Part shown: positions 39,401 through 50,000 of the stretch, one piece after another
Layout: each line of letters begins with the position of its first letter
Position numbering within the stretch: the first letter of the stretch is position 1
Source: Guillardia theta CCMP2712
Taxonomy: Eukaryota; Cryptophyceae; Pyrenomonadales; Geminigeraceae
DNA length: 64,000 nt
NCBI RefSeq assembly: GCF_000315625.1
Contig: NW_005434615.1
Span: 10,991-74,990, forward strand
Direction of reading: 5' to 3'
The notes under the pieces: model-generated
What the model saw: only the letters and a program-made list of their open reading frames with translations
Told to the model about the DNA's origin: nothing
The model's database searches: none
Position numbers and translations under genes: made by a program

Positions 39401-39878
39401 GGATCATTAGATCTGTGAACCTCGCAACTCCATTCACAGTTCGCACGCTTGTGTTTCCAAAGAGGGTGCTGCATGCAGGGTTGTTGAAGAGAGAGGCTGT
39501 TACCCAAGCTGCGACCTCAGTGCATTGTAGCTGAAGGTTGCAATACTCAGACCGGATGTTCCCGTTCACGTCCAGCAAAGCGATACTTGGTTGTTGACCA
39601 GTGACGAACTTGAGCTCCTTCCCAAACGGCCATTCAGATATTGCACCCGAAACATCCTTCACAATGCCTAGATTAACGACTCCATTCAAAAGAACGTCGC
39701 TTTGCACGTCCTTGAGATAAAACGAATTCCATGGTCCATGGAACGAATGAGTCCAGTTGCTCCAACGAAAATGTTTCCTGTTTCTATACGGCAAGTTGCC
39801 AATTGCGTGATCCGGCTGACATGATATTAAAACAAAACAATAGAAGAAGATGGTTATGAAAGAAGCTTTTCGAAGCAT
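13064..39878 (-). CDS. Giant type I surface protein (~8,798 aa): Ig-like repeats, FG-GAP, EPTP, PKD/REJ, GPS-like, EGF, TM
   Basis: Nine exons join in one frame: 39,878-37,690, 37,646-30,453, 30,362-22,891, 22,840-22,526, 22,473-22,232, 22,184-20,925, 20,882-17,787, 17,738-17,295 and 17,248-13,064. They sum to 26,397 nt, exactly 8,799 codons with the stop; the eight introns are 42-90 nt. Order: signal peptide LRKASFITIFFYCFVLISC; about 35 Ig-like modules with a QP..(V)AG...P.V.V.D.(F/Y)GN hallmark and a closing G.A.FTDL....GTY.L.F; a Cys-rich insert near 23.1 kb; five FG-GAP/VCBS-like repeats at 18.5-19.3 kb (e.g. PSFVDLNGDGNLDLVVG); EPTP-like blocks near 20.3 and 17.4 kb; a PKD/REJ region from 17.2 kb; a degenerate GPS-like motif near 14.3 kb; EGF-like modules; TM helix VPVIVVGFLVAVYLYRL near 13.75 kb; and a cytoplasmic tail of about 220 residues. 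It is probably an adhesion or cell-surface receptor molecule. An in-frame start at 39,965 is also possible. Confidence 0.87.
30363..30452 (-). repeat. Intron carrying (TTG)n(CTG)n microsatellite
   Basis: Plus-strand bases about 30,382-30,437 are CAA triplets followed by CAG triplets. On the gene strand they lie between the donor AG|GTGATT and the acceptor TTGGCAG|GATCG of the giant gene's second intron. The intron is 90 nt against 42-52 nt for the other seven, so the repeat accounts for the extra length. Read as protein it gives a false Met-Phe-Ala-polyleucine 'signal peptide'. Confidence 0.85.
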
Positions 39879-39965
39879 TGTTTGAATTGTACAGTCTGAC
39901 TTCCAAGGTACATAGTTGAACATGGAATGTGACAAAGGCAAGAGGTTTGACATGAACATGACCAA

Positions 39966-40885
39966 GTTTACAAGATATGACGCACACAGTCTTTTCCAAA
40001 GTGTCGCCAGAAGTTAATGATGACAAGAGTTGAAACGAGGGTCTACCGTGGTTTACAAGGTGTACGGCATTGTCAAGCGGAAGGCAGAGCAGAGAGTGAC
40101 AGCGCCAGAGAAGAAGAGAGAGAAGGGAAAGAAAGAGATCAGAGCAAGGAGGAGGATTCAGCTGAGGGAAGGTGAGCGAGCATAGGTCTTGACGAGCGAG
40201 AAGGCAAGTGGCGGCAAACCCGAACCACGACGACCCTCTCCGGCCATCGCACCTATTCAGAGGAAAGGATTTGACTAAAGACAAACAAATTTTCACTATA
40301 AGACCTGTATTTTCACTACTCGAGGTCGAAAATTGACTATTGATACCTGAATTTTTGACTATGGTGACGAATTATTGACTACAAGACTCAAGATATTGAC
40401 AAGAGCACGTCACTTCGCTGCAACCACCCCCACCACCAATAATGGAGTGGAAAGGACCCCCTCTGCACCCTACACCGAAACCCAATGAAAGCAACAAACT
40501 TCGGGAAACCCTCAACACAAGGAACGAGAGGATGGGAGACGAGACGAGAGGGGAGATTGATCACTTCTTGCCAACGACATTGCTGTAATGGACAATCTAC
40601 CGCAGAAGAAATCACCTCCGCAGAGAGTATCAACACAGCACACTAGAAACAATCACTATACCTGGAACATACACCTCCGTCGAAACTATCTACCGAAGAA
40701 ACTGTCTCTCACTTCTGAGAAATTGAAAGACTTCAATGGTGACAGTACCGGTTATCAATTGGTGCGATACTCTGCAAATTCAACTACGATGAAATTCCAA
40801 GGGCCAACATACGGTGTGGCATAGAAAAATCATAGTTGTTGGATCATAAATTATTCAGTCTAACTGTCTAAACTATTTGTAACAT
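39966..40885. other. Intergenic region upstream of the giant gene
   Basis: Contains the likely promoter of the giant minus-strand gene and, at 40,271-40,402, the 21-bp phased array. The plus-strand open frame around 40,588-40,824 has no recognisable content. No TATA box that I would assign. Confidence 0.5.
40271..40402. repeat. Seven-copy TT(G/C)ACTA array at ~21-bp period
   Basis: On the plus strand TTGACTA or TTCACTA begins at 40,271, 40,292, 40,312, 40,333, 40,355 and 40,375, and TTGACAA at 40,396. The spacings are 21, 20, 21, 22, 20 and 21 bp. A second weaker word, GAC or GACCTG, recurs after most copies. The array lies about 390-520 bp upstream of the giant gene's start (minus strand) and downstream of the 3' end of the coiled-coil gene at 40,886. 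Stops interrupt the frames I checked on both strands, so it is not coding. Two-helical-turn spacing would place every copy on the same DNA face. Confidence 0.75.
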
Positions 40886-42252
40886 TCACTCAAGTTTTCT
40901 GTGATGCTCTTGGACGGAAGTTTTCTTGGCTGGGGCACCCAGCAGCCTGTTCCAAAACCTGTAAAAGCAGTTAGATTCCATCAGTGAAAATATTGTTGTT
41001 AAGCAGAAACTTACTTAGTTCCACCCCATCTGTTTTCAACAACCCCAGGCAATTTGTTATCATGCACTTGCTTCTCCGGTTGCAGGAAGCTGAGGAGCGG
41101 TGCTTGTGGGTTCTTGATCACCTGGTTTCGAGACACCGTGACGTCAGAAGCCACCCCCTCCGGTTTTGCTCGCAGAGAAATCTGCTTCTGGGCAACTTGG
41201 TGATTCGCCCGCAAGGCTTTCCATGCCATGTTGGCGTCCGACAGTTTGGAGTGACCTTTATCTCCAGAGAACATCGAGCTGACGCATGAGTACAAGTCAT
41301 GGCAATTCTTGTCTTTTACAGGCTGGGGATGCTTCCGCAGCTGTGCTGCAGCCTGCTTTGTCATCTTTTCCTTCTCTGCTGCAATGATCTCAGGTTTCTC
41401 CGACCACCAACTATAGGCATTCACTCCCGGCAGGCGGTGTCTCTTGGGGGCAGCATTCTTCTTGTTTGGCTGAACAACCTGGTCGCCTAACGCAGTTTCA
41501 GCTGCATTGAGGAGCGTTTGATGTTTGATGTGCTTCTCCAAGGGTTCTGTGACCGGTGCCCTCCCTTCAAGAGCGCGTCTTGCCTGTCTGAATTGTTCGA
41601 TCTCTCTCTCCAATTTCTCATCGCGCGCGGAGTCATGGGTCACCTCTCTCTTCTCGTTGTACCTTTGAAGAGCATTGTGATACTTCTCTTCCTCAGCCTT
41701 GAGAACCTTTTCAAGATGATTCTCATCCGAGTCAGAATGAGATGAGTGACGAGAATCCTGCTGTTTCGGAGCATTCGAATTCGATCTTGACCCATCCTTT
41801 TCATGTCGGATATGTCTTATCTCCTCATTGTTGAGCTCTAATTGCCTCCTAATCAATCTCTCATCACGTTGGAGGGACCGGATTGAAGCTCGCCTTGACT
41901 TCAACTGCTCTATTTTCTGGCGCGCAAACTGCTCTCTCTTCAGCCATTCTTTTTCTGCAACTTTGATGAGATCAGCCTCTTCCTCGTCATGTTTGCGAAT
42001 CCCGTCCAAACTCTCAGCCTTTTCAGCAGCATCCTCAGCTGTCCTCTTCCACTTTGCTAGCTTAGCAAGATCATGGGAATCAACAAGTTCGGAGCGCTCA
42101 ACCCGGGTATTAACAACAGACAGTAGCACGAGTATGGCAAGAGCTCCTGCCAGTAAGCCCGTGTATTGAGGTTTTAGCGCCTCCTGTACAAAAATTTTAA
42201 TTCTGGAGGACGTGCATTTGGATGCTGTGTAAGTCACCCAGGGATCAATCAC
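40886..42252 (-). CDS. Membrane-anchored coiled-coil protein, function unknown
   Basis: Exons 42,252-41,015 and 40,958-40,886 join in frame to 436 codons with a 56-nt intron. A single transmembrane helix lies near the N-terminus (YTGLLAGALAILVLLSVV, about residues 29-46). It is followed by a long charged helical region rich in Lys, Glu and Arg (about residues 60-240, e.g. LIKVAEKEWLKREQFARQKI) and then a basic, less ordered tail with NAYSWWSEKPEIIAAEKEKM. No Cys-rich, kinase or enzymatic motif is seen. The short N-terminus and positive charges around the helix do not settle topology. I do not recognise a family. It could be an organelle-surface or ER tether. Confidence 0.7.
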
Positions 42253-43604
42253 TACCCACAGAGCTCTTACACAATATCAAGGGAAAGTGTTGAGGGGAAT
42301 TTGAAGTGAGGTGTGCAGAAGACGAGGAACATAGGAGGACGTCAGCCAACAGCACAGCCGTACCGCACCGTTGCAAGGGGAGAAACCGAGAAGAGGAGAG
42401 GCAGAAAAGAACGAGAGAGGGTGGGGGTTCGAGACCATGACACTTAGTTTGCGAGTTAAACAACATTGTCGTCTAACATGCCCTCCAGCTTTCACTCGCA
42501 TGACATGTCCACTCCTTACCTTCCAACCCTTCATGGCGCCAGACGAACAGTCAACCCAAAGCCCACTGCCTAAACCTTTATCTAAACCGCACGTGACCTA
42601 AACCAATCGACGGACCGTGACACCGTTTTGGTCCGAGTCTCACTGAGTTCGGAGCCGCGGTCGGACCCGGGGCACGGTCCGGCCCCCCCGGTTTGTTATG
42701 AGGAGCTCCTGTTAGAAGTTGTACTGTGCCAAAGTCACGCAGACACTGAGTCCATCGACCTCAGTTGCAGTCCGATCTGGCAACAAGACAGTTTTTGCTC
42801 AATACCGAGTTTAATCAGTGTACACAAACCGTGCCGTCATCGACTCCTGAGTTGCAACAAGACAGTTTCAAGTTTTTGCTCAATACCGAGTTTAATGCAC
42901 ACAAACTGTGACTCCAGAATTGAGGAGCACCGTGATGATCGGACAGTCGCCGCGACCGGACTGAGCCTCCGAGATAGACGCCGCCGGAGGCTGTACTATG
43001 CTAGGATCACGGTGTGACCGACGGTCGGCCACTGGGCCGGGCAAGCATCCGAGTGCCGGGCAGATCGGACATGAGCCGGGACAGTGAGGCCGCAGTTTGC
43101 AAGACGGCTAGGAAAGCCCCCTGAGTCTCGCTACAGGAGGCAGCCTTTTTTGTTTACTCGGCGCTATCTGGGTGACCGTGCGTCAGGCTGGCCGTGACCG
43201 TCGCCCGCGGCTGGCATACGATCCATCAAAGATAGACTGTATCGCGCGGGGCGGCTAGCCCTGACTCAGTGACCCGATGTAAACCCCAACCGTCGGCGGA
43301 GCCTCCGTCCGTAGCCTGAACGGTACGCGGGACCGGTGCGCCTCACCGTCACTGACGTCAGTTTACCGTTGCCGCCGCCCCGGCCTACTGTAGTACCGTA
43401 GACTGTAGACGGTACGGTACGGTACAAGGCCGCACCGTCCGAGCCGCGGCGAGGCCGGGCCGGGCCCGGGCCTTCGTGTCCGATCCCCGTCCGATCCGTC
43501 ACTGACTCCCGGAGACCCGGGCCGCGTCACGAGCTCAGTACAGCACGTGCAGACGCTCCTTGCTGACCTGATGCCTTGAGCTCTCTCCTCGTTTTCTCTC
43601 CTCC
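42253..43604. other. GC-rich divergent intergenic region
   Basis: This 1.35-kb spacer lies between the starts of the coiled-coil gene (minus) and the TRMT2-like gene (plus). From about 42,620 to 43,560 it is markedly GC-rich, with CCGG-type palindromes and GGTACGGTACGGTAC near 43,410. No frame in it resembles a protein. It probably holds both promoters. Confidence 0.6.
42783..42912. repeat. Two-copy imperfect tandem repeat (~65 bp)
   Basis: The string gctcaataccgagtttaat occurs twice (near 42,798 and 42,879), each time preceded by caacaagacagttt and followed by cacaaac(c/t)gtg. The second copy has a few extra bases. Confidence 0.75.
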
Positions 43605-45540
43605 ATGGCTGATGATAACACGCCTGCTAAGCGTGAAAGGGCCGAAGAGACTGAGGATTCTGAGCCCTCTAAGCGACAGCGCGATTCTGAATCAGCTGTT
43701 CCAAACTCTAAGCAAGAGGAGGAGCGTGCAGACAAGGATGTTTCAGAGCAAGGGCTGAAGAAGTTGCTCATAACCGGCATCCCTGGAGTGAGACAAGATG
43801 CGCTTCAAGGTTCGCTGAACAGATCAGCGATTCCCTTTCATCGGCTGCAGAAGAAGAAGATGGAGAAGGATGCGGAAATTTGGTTGCCAGATGATCCTAT
43901 CATCATTCGGGTAACTTTTGATTTCTGCTCTCTTTCGACCTGATTTTGTTGTTCTCAAGGCTTGTAAGCTCATTCTGAATGGAACGTGCGTGCATGGCCG
44001 GAAGATGCAACTCAACGATGGGGAGCAGAAGGCAGAGGAGGATTCGAGCCGCACGCTATCTCAGCAGGTGACTGCACTTGCCGATATGTTGTATGAGGAT
44101 CAAATCTACTTCAAAGAGCATATCTTGCGTGCGTCGCTTCGGCGTGTGACGCAGGACCTGTCGAAGAACAAGTACAACTTGGAATGGCTCAAGTCTTGCA
44201 GCAGAGGCCCGTGTTGCAACCTCGAGAAAGTTTACCACTCGCCGCAGATCCGAGGTTACAGGAACAAGAATGAATTCACTATCGGTTACGATCGAGATGG
44301 AAAAGCTACTGTCGGCTTTCGATATGGACGGTTTGCCGATGGCGACAGTTCGGTAGGAAATGCAGATCAGTGCTTGCACATTCCTGCTTGTGCTTTGAAA
44401 GTCGCAGAGGTCGTGACAGATTTCTTGCGCAATTATCAAAAATTAGAATGTTGGGGGGCAGCAAAGCATACCGGAACCTGGCGTATGGTCACCGTCCGAA
44501 ACAACTCTGAGAACGACGTGATCGCTGTCGTTCAATACTCTTCGTCGAACACCAAGAAGGAAGAGCTGGATGAAGCGCTCGCATGCCTTGATCAGCACAT
44601 TCGAAGCAAAGTGGACTCAGGAGACTTGACCTTGACATCTTTCTTCTTGCAGGAGTACAACGATGTGAGCAATCGAGCCAACGATGACTGTCCTGTTCGG
44701 CTCGTTTGGGGCAAGCCGTTCTTCCACGAAACCTTGATGGACCTGCAATTCAGAATCTCTCCCAGTGCATTCTTTCAAGTCAACACAAAGGGAGCAGAGC
44801 TACTCTATGGTCTCGTAAGGAATTGGGTTGGAGCGACGGGAACAGAGACAGTGCTCGACGTTTGTTGTGGTACTGGAACGATTGGAATCTGCATAGCTTC
44901 AGGTGCTTGTTTGTTTCGATTGCATCGCCGACTTGTTCCTGCAATGTCTGTGATGCATTCAAATATTTGCTACTCTTGAGTGTTCAATGACGACACCTTT
45001 CCACCAAGATCGCTGAGACGTTGCTGCTGTTGATGCATTAATAATCCAGTGCGAATGTGTCTTCGTTCTGAATCCTTTTTAACAGGTGCGAGAAAAGTGA
45101 TAGGCATAGAATTGTGTGCTCCAGCCATTGAGGATGCAAAGCTGAATGCGGAGAGGAACAAGATTTCCAATTGCGAGTTTCTCGTAGGGAGGGCTGAAGA
45201 TCAGATCGACGCTGCTATCAGCCAGCACGTCAAAGACGGAGACAAGTGCGTCGCTGTTGTCGATCCACCCAGAGAGGGCTTGCACTGGAAGGTGATCAAG
45301 GCGATTCGCAAATCTAAGGAGATCGAACGTGTCGTATACGTGTCATGCAATCATGTCGCATGGGTGGAGCAAGCTCGTCAGTTCTGTCACCCTTCGGACG
45401 ACTCTCGTCACCCTGGTGAACCTTTCGAGCCAATCAAGGCCATCGGCGTCGATCTCTTTCCCCACACTCCTCATATTGAGCTTGTTGTTCTGCTTGAGCG
45501 CGGGAATACTCTGAAAGAAACAAAATCTTCTAAGTTGTAG
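43605..45540 (+). CDS. tRNA (uracil-5-)-methyltransferase, TRMT2A/B type
   Basis: Exons 43,605-43,910, 43,960-44,902 and 45,086-45,540 join in frame to 567 codons. The N-terminus is acidic and Arg-rich, followed by an RRM-like remnant (KKLLITGIPG, later LILNGTCVHGRKMQL), as in animal TRMT2A. The catalytic part has SPQIRGYRNKNEFTIGYD, the SAM-binding VLDVCCGTGTIGICIASG, VVDPPREGLHW and the nucleophile Cys in YVSCNHVAW. It ends with FPHTPHIELVVLLER. Members make m5U54 in cytosolic or mitochondrial tRNA. Unlike the methyltransferase at 9.0 kb it lacks the four-Cys Fe-S cluster. The third exon follows a 183-nt intron, long for this window. Confidence 0.9.
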
Positions 45541-45588
45541 ACTATGTATATTGAAACTATTGAGAATGTAAATGCCCAACTGCATACG

Positions 45589-46638
45589 TTATCCCGACCT
45601 CTCTAGCTTTGGTCGAGTCATCAAGTAATACACAAGGCCGAAGAACGGAACAGACCTGGCAATGAAGAGCGCAGAATCGTTTCTGTATCCTCTCCTTCTC
45701 ATATCATCGGGGACTAGCCAACCCTGGAAGATCCAAAAGACCAGACTGTCGACTGCGAAGGAATGTGCAAGGCGGTCCGAGGAGGAGACGAACTGCCATA
45801 AAGTTTCCAGCCGGGTCGCGGCATCCCCATACTCTGCTCCTCTGGCATATGCCCCCCATAAAACTGACACTACGAACACAGAGGTAAGCAAGAGAGGCAG
45901 CGCCTTGCTCTCTGAGATTCTCAGCTCGGCATCGCTACCCTGCGTATCAACTGCCCCGGACTCTTGCAATTTTTGGAAGGACTCTCGCAAGCCCAGGTAG
46001 GGAAGATAGAATACGTTGGTCAAGAATGCTGTTCCTATCATGAAGGGCAGCATCGGAACTTTCTGCTTGTTTCCATCCGATAGGAATCCGAAGAAGAGTG
46101 CTCCCCATGCAACCACAATGTTGAAGAAAGCCTCCAACGCTGGGTGGAGATTCGGTGAGAAGTCAGGGAATATAGCCGGCATGATGAACCAGAAGTTAAA
46201 GCTCAAGTTGATTGCTTCCAAGGTGACAGGCCAGCCAATATTGCACATCTCTCCTGTTTGACCCCCACATGGAGCATCGCTGAAGAATACATGGAAGATG
46301 TAAAGCACCCAGGTTGACCAAACAGCAATCTTTGGGAGGAGCTCGGAGTACCCCATCTTCTCTTCTACGCTATTATCACGATTATCATCAAGATTCGCCC
46401 TTATCCTGGTTCTTCGCAGATGACGTGAGGGTGTAAGTGAGACGCGTGTTGTCCGTGGTGAGCCAAGCATTTGAGACAATTTTTGAGCAGACAACCCCGG
46501 CAGGGATGATGTTCTGACTGAGAGCATAAGGGGAGGTGGCCGGGCTATCATGCTTGATCCTGCTGCCGTGGCATGAAGAAAGCCCTCTGCGCCGGTACCA
46601 GCGCTGCATGCCAGCAGCATGAGAATCCACCACGCCAT
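45589..46638 (-). CDS. Plastid-targeted multi-pass membrane protein, unknown function
   Basis: A single exon of 349 codons. The N-terminus is bipartite: ER signal MAWWILMLLACSAGTGAEG, then FLHATAAGSS and a long Ser/Thr/Arg-rich stretch to about residue 85. A Phe right after the signal cleavage point is the hallmark of precursors entering red-alga-derived complex plastids. The mature part has about five to six hydrophobic helices, for example AVWSTWVLYIFHVFF, FFNIVVAWGALFFGFL and LLLTSVFVVSVLWGAYA, with conserved-looking DAPCGGQTGEMCNIGWP between the first two. I cannot name the family; it looks like an uncharacterised plastid membrane protein. The gene converges with the TRMT2-like gene, with 48 bp between stop codons. 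Confidence 0.72.
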   Translation of the reverse strand: MAWWILMLLACSAGTGAEGFLHATAAGSSMIARPPPLMLSVRTSSLPGLSAQKLSQMLGSPRTTRVSLTPSRHLRRTRIRANLDDNRDNSVEEKMGYSELLPKIAVWSTWVLYIFHVFFSDAPCGGQTGEMCNIGWPVTLEAINLSFNFWFIMPAIFPDFSPNLHPALEAFFNIVVAWGALFFGFLSDGNKQKVPMLPFMIGTAFLTNVFYLPYLGLRESFQKLQESGAVDTQGSDAELRISESKALPLLLTSVFVVSVLWGAYARGAEYGDAATRLETLWQFVSSSDRLAHSFAVDSLVFWIFQGWLVPDDMRRRGYRNDSALFIARSVPFFGLVYYLMTRPKLERSG

Positions 46639-47076
46639 GTTCGTTTACTAGTCTGTGCAATCAGTAATCACCCCTCCTTCTCAGCATCCACAGTGTTCGA
46701 TCCATGGGTAGGGTACTCACAAAGCAAAAATCGGGACAACTAATGTTAAATTCAACACATTTATCAGCTTTCTTTAAACTCTGAAAGTTTTCTGTGATTT
46801 TTATTGTTTTCACGTGTGAAAATCCAAATTGGGCCATTTGCACTCAACAGATCATGTTTAGCATGTCATCAAGACAGTGATTGATGCGAATATCTCCTCC
46901 ATCACCATCATGCCAGGTGGCAGCTCATACTCAGCACGGCATCTCACAACCTCAACTCCTGATTTCCTCGTAGCGAGACTCATCATTTCCAACATTCCAC
47001 TTCCACATGAGGGCTTAACACACATGTATCAACTCAACAATGATTTCATTCAGGGACGAACTGTACATGCTCTACA
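46639..47076. other. Spacer between plastid-protein gene and recombinase gene
   Basis: Upstream of the plastid-protein gene and downstream of the recombinase stop at 47,077. I looked for terminal or target-site repeats matching the sequence upstream of 50,348 and saw none. No gene recognised. Confidence 0.45.
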
Positions 47077-50000
47077 CTACGTGCTCTGGAGCATGTCTGC
47101 ATACGTCCTTTGTCCACTCTCCCTATTTCTATTTGCCTCTGCCTGATGGTCTTCAACTGCCAGCGACTTCTCAATGCTAACCTGCTGGCGATATTCCAGC
47201 AAGTGCTTGTAGTATGTGATGTATGAGTATTGCGAGTACCTCTTTCTCTGTGCCATCGTCGTCCATGCATCTTCTCCGTACGCCCTTTCCACCAGTGTAC
47301 GGAACCCAATTCTGTAACACTGACAGAAGTTGTGAGACATAATTGCCTCGTTTCCTTGCAGTACTCCTTGCTCTCGGCATATGTTTTCCACCATGGTCAT
47401 CACAAGATATGCTTTGTATACATTCTTCCTCGTGTTCTCATCCTTCACGTCTGCGGAGAAAGGAACCTGACTGAGGTGCTTTAAGGGCCGAATCCTCCTC
47501 ACTTGTCCTTCCACGATGACATCTTGCCCCAAATTCCACCACATGAACATATTTCGAACTCTGCAACGCAAAGGAAATGGCCAACCCAACGGGATCATAT
47601 GTCTGCCAGGCCCGCATCCTTCCCATTCGAAGTCATCCCCTCCAACTTGTATCTCACCGTTGCCATCATTCCCCTGTCCTTGTGATGAAACCAGAACCGC
47701 GTTCCTCTCCGGTGTCCCCTCCCTGCTCACTTCTGCACCTTCCTCCGATTCACTCTCATTCAATCTTCCATTCGAGCCAGCATCTGACATCACGTTGCTC
47801 ACCCCATGTGCCATCATAACATGGCCTGCTCCACCCAGTACCATCTGTCGCATAGCTTCACCCACGGCGGCCTGCACCTGCTCCCCTATATTGCCCATCT
47901 GCTGCACCTGTTGTCCTATATTGGCAAGTTGTTGCATGACGATGCGGAAAGCATCTGTGAAGTCCATGTTTCCAGATGTAACCTGCCCTCCACTAGGACC
48001 TGGTACATCCCTCCTCCATCCAGCAACAAAACCTAAATTCGTTCGCAGTTCCTCCCTGATTACAGTTTTGAAATCGTCAAACTTCTGGTCCAGTTCTTTC
48101 ATCTTCTCATCCATCTTCTTCTCGATTGCCTTCATCTTTACATCCATCTTCTCCTCGATTACCTTCATCTCCTCCTTGATGGCATCTCGCACTTCAACCC
48201 TCATATCTTTCATGCCTTTCAATATTTCTGTCTTGGTTGGAGTACCACTAGCTGACATGCCGCAATGGGTACATCTGTGCGAACACACGATGATATGCTC
48301 TCGCAATGACATCAGCCTTGCCATACTGCCTTGTCCAAACATTCCGAACATCGGTATGCCCCATATGTCATCGTTGCTGTGCGGAAACCATTCCTGTAGG
48401 GTTGGAAGGTGCCATAAGACACTTGCAAGGAAGAAGCGGATACACTTTTGAAATCCTGCCGGGAAACTTCTGTAACCTGATATGAACCTCTCCCAGCCGA
48501 TCTCTTCTATTTGCTTCAATCCTTCCGTTGTGAAGTGGGGGGGAAGTACAGCAAAGTCTGCGGTTCCGCTGTCGTTGCCAGCAAGAATCCTGCCTGCGAA
48601 CTGGTCTCCACCCGTTTCACCAAGGATATAACGATCCTGCGTCTCTCCTGCCACAATTTTACTTCTTATCCCTGTTCCGCGATTTCATAGCAGACATACC
48701 TATCTTCCAGTTGGCTCGGATATACACTGTTGGAGCTCCTGGCAACAGTCCTGTCACTAACAATCGGCTGACAAACAGCAGTGCAAGTCGCACCGGGACC
48801 ATCCATCATACCCAGCAAATGGGTGATTCCTCCCTTCCGCAATGAATGGGTCCCAGCATTGTCCAAGTTGCCATGCTGGTCCTTTGCAGCTTGAGATGCC
48901 ATGCGTTGCATGAGCTGTGCATACCTCTGTTTCTGATCCCTCCCCATCAGCAGCTTGTTTCCCTCCCTGGCAAGGAAGATGCCTCGGGTGGCAAAGGTGT
49001 ACAAAGCAAGAGTAAGGACTGGACATATTTCTGGATTGTGGGGTGCGGCAAACAAATGCTTGATCCTGGTGTTTTTCAAGTCAGTCCCAATCCCGGCTTG
49101 GTCTGTTTTGGTGCGCAAAAGTACTACTTTCATGTAATCATTCTCCCAATCAAAGTGCTGTAGATGCAAGATATCAAGGCTCTCACTCCCGCAGATGAGA
49201 TTCCACATGAGACATGTGCATGTCCATCCAAATATCCACGTGTCTCCGGGTGCTGTGCTACCTTGACGAGGTTTCTGGTTCCTAAACGTTCTGCACAGGC
49301 AGATATACTCATCCATTCTTATCCCCGTTCTGCCTTCATGAATGCGCATGACTCCTCGAGATTTCTTCTCTGTAACTACTTTCGTGTACGACTCCATGCA
49401 ACGGTCTAACACCTCGTCTATACACATTGCTGCTTCTCCTTCTGGCATGTCCCTGGCTACAAATTCCATGTGTCTACATTGGTACAGGTACTTCAACGCA
49501 CTTTTGTAGCCTCGTATCGTAGACACGGCTACTGTCGGTTTGTCCGCTGCATTGGTTACAAAATTCACGTCTTGAATGCCAGTGAGTCCCACTACCAATT
49601 CAACATCATTGCTGGTGGTGCCTGCTTGTTCTTCAACGTCATCATCCATCTCGACATCATCATGTTCATCTTCATATGAAGCATGCGCCTGTGATGGGCC
49701 TGCTTCATGCGCCTGTGATGGGCCTGCTTCATCTTCGGCTTCATCATCGACTTCAATGTGATCGCCATTGATCTGCATGGTTGGGTGGGTGCCCTTCTTC
49801 ATACGTTTCGCTTTTGATTGCTTGATCTTCTCCCTGACCCGCTCCTTTTGCGACAAATAACCGAAGAATGCTACTAATGCATCGTATGGCAATGGCAAAA
49901 CAAGGTCGTCCAAGGTTTCATTCAGAGCTGCATGATATCGTGGGTGAGACCTGAAGAAAGCTATGATAGCATGAATGCGGTATGCGTAGTTCCTCTGCGT

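Noticed and set aside
40271-40402. Heptad-repeat coding sequence (21 bp = 7 residues)
   Set aside because: Stop codons interrupt the plus and minus frames I checked within the array.
40271-40402. Bacterial -35 boxes (TTGACA/TTGACT)
   Set aside because: The surroundings are eukaryotic nuclear genes with introns, and no matching -10 spacing exists.
42628-43017. 129-codon plus-strand frame
   Set aside because: Runs through a tandem repeat and GC-rich spacer with no domain and no splice signals.
47516-48451. 311-codon plus-strand open frame
   Set aside because: Antisense shadow of the recombinase coiled-coil and C-terminal region; composition Ser/Pro/Cys-rich with no domain.
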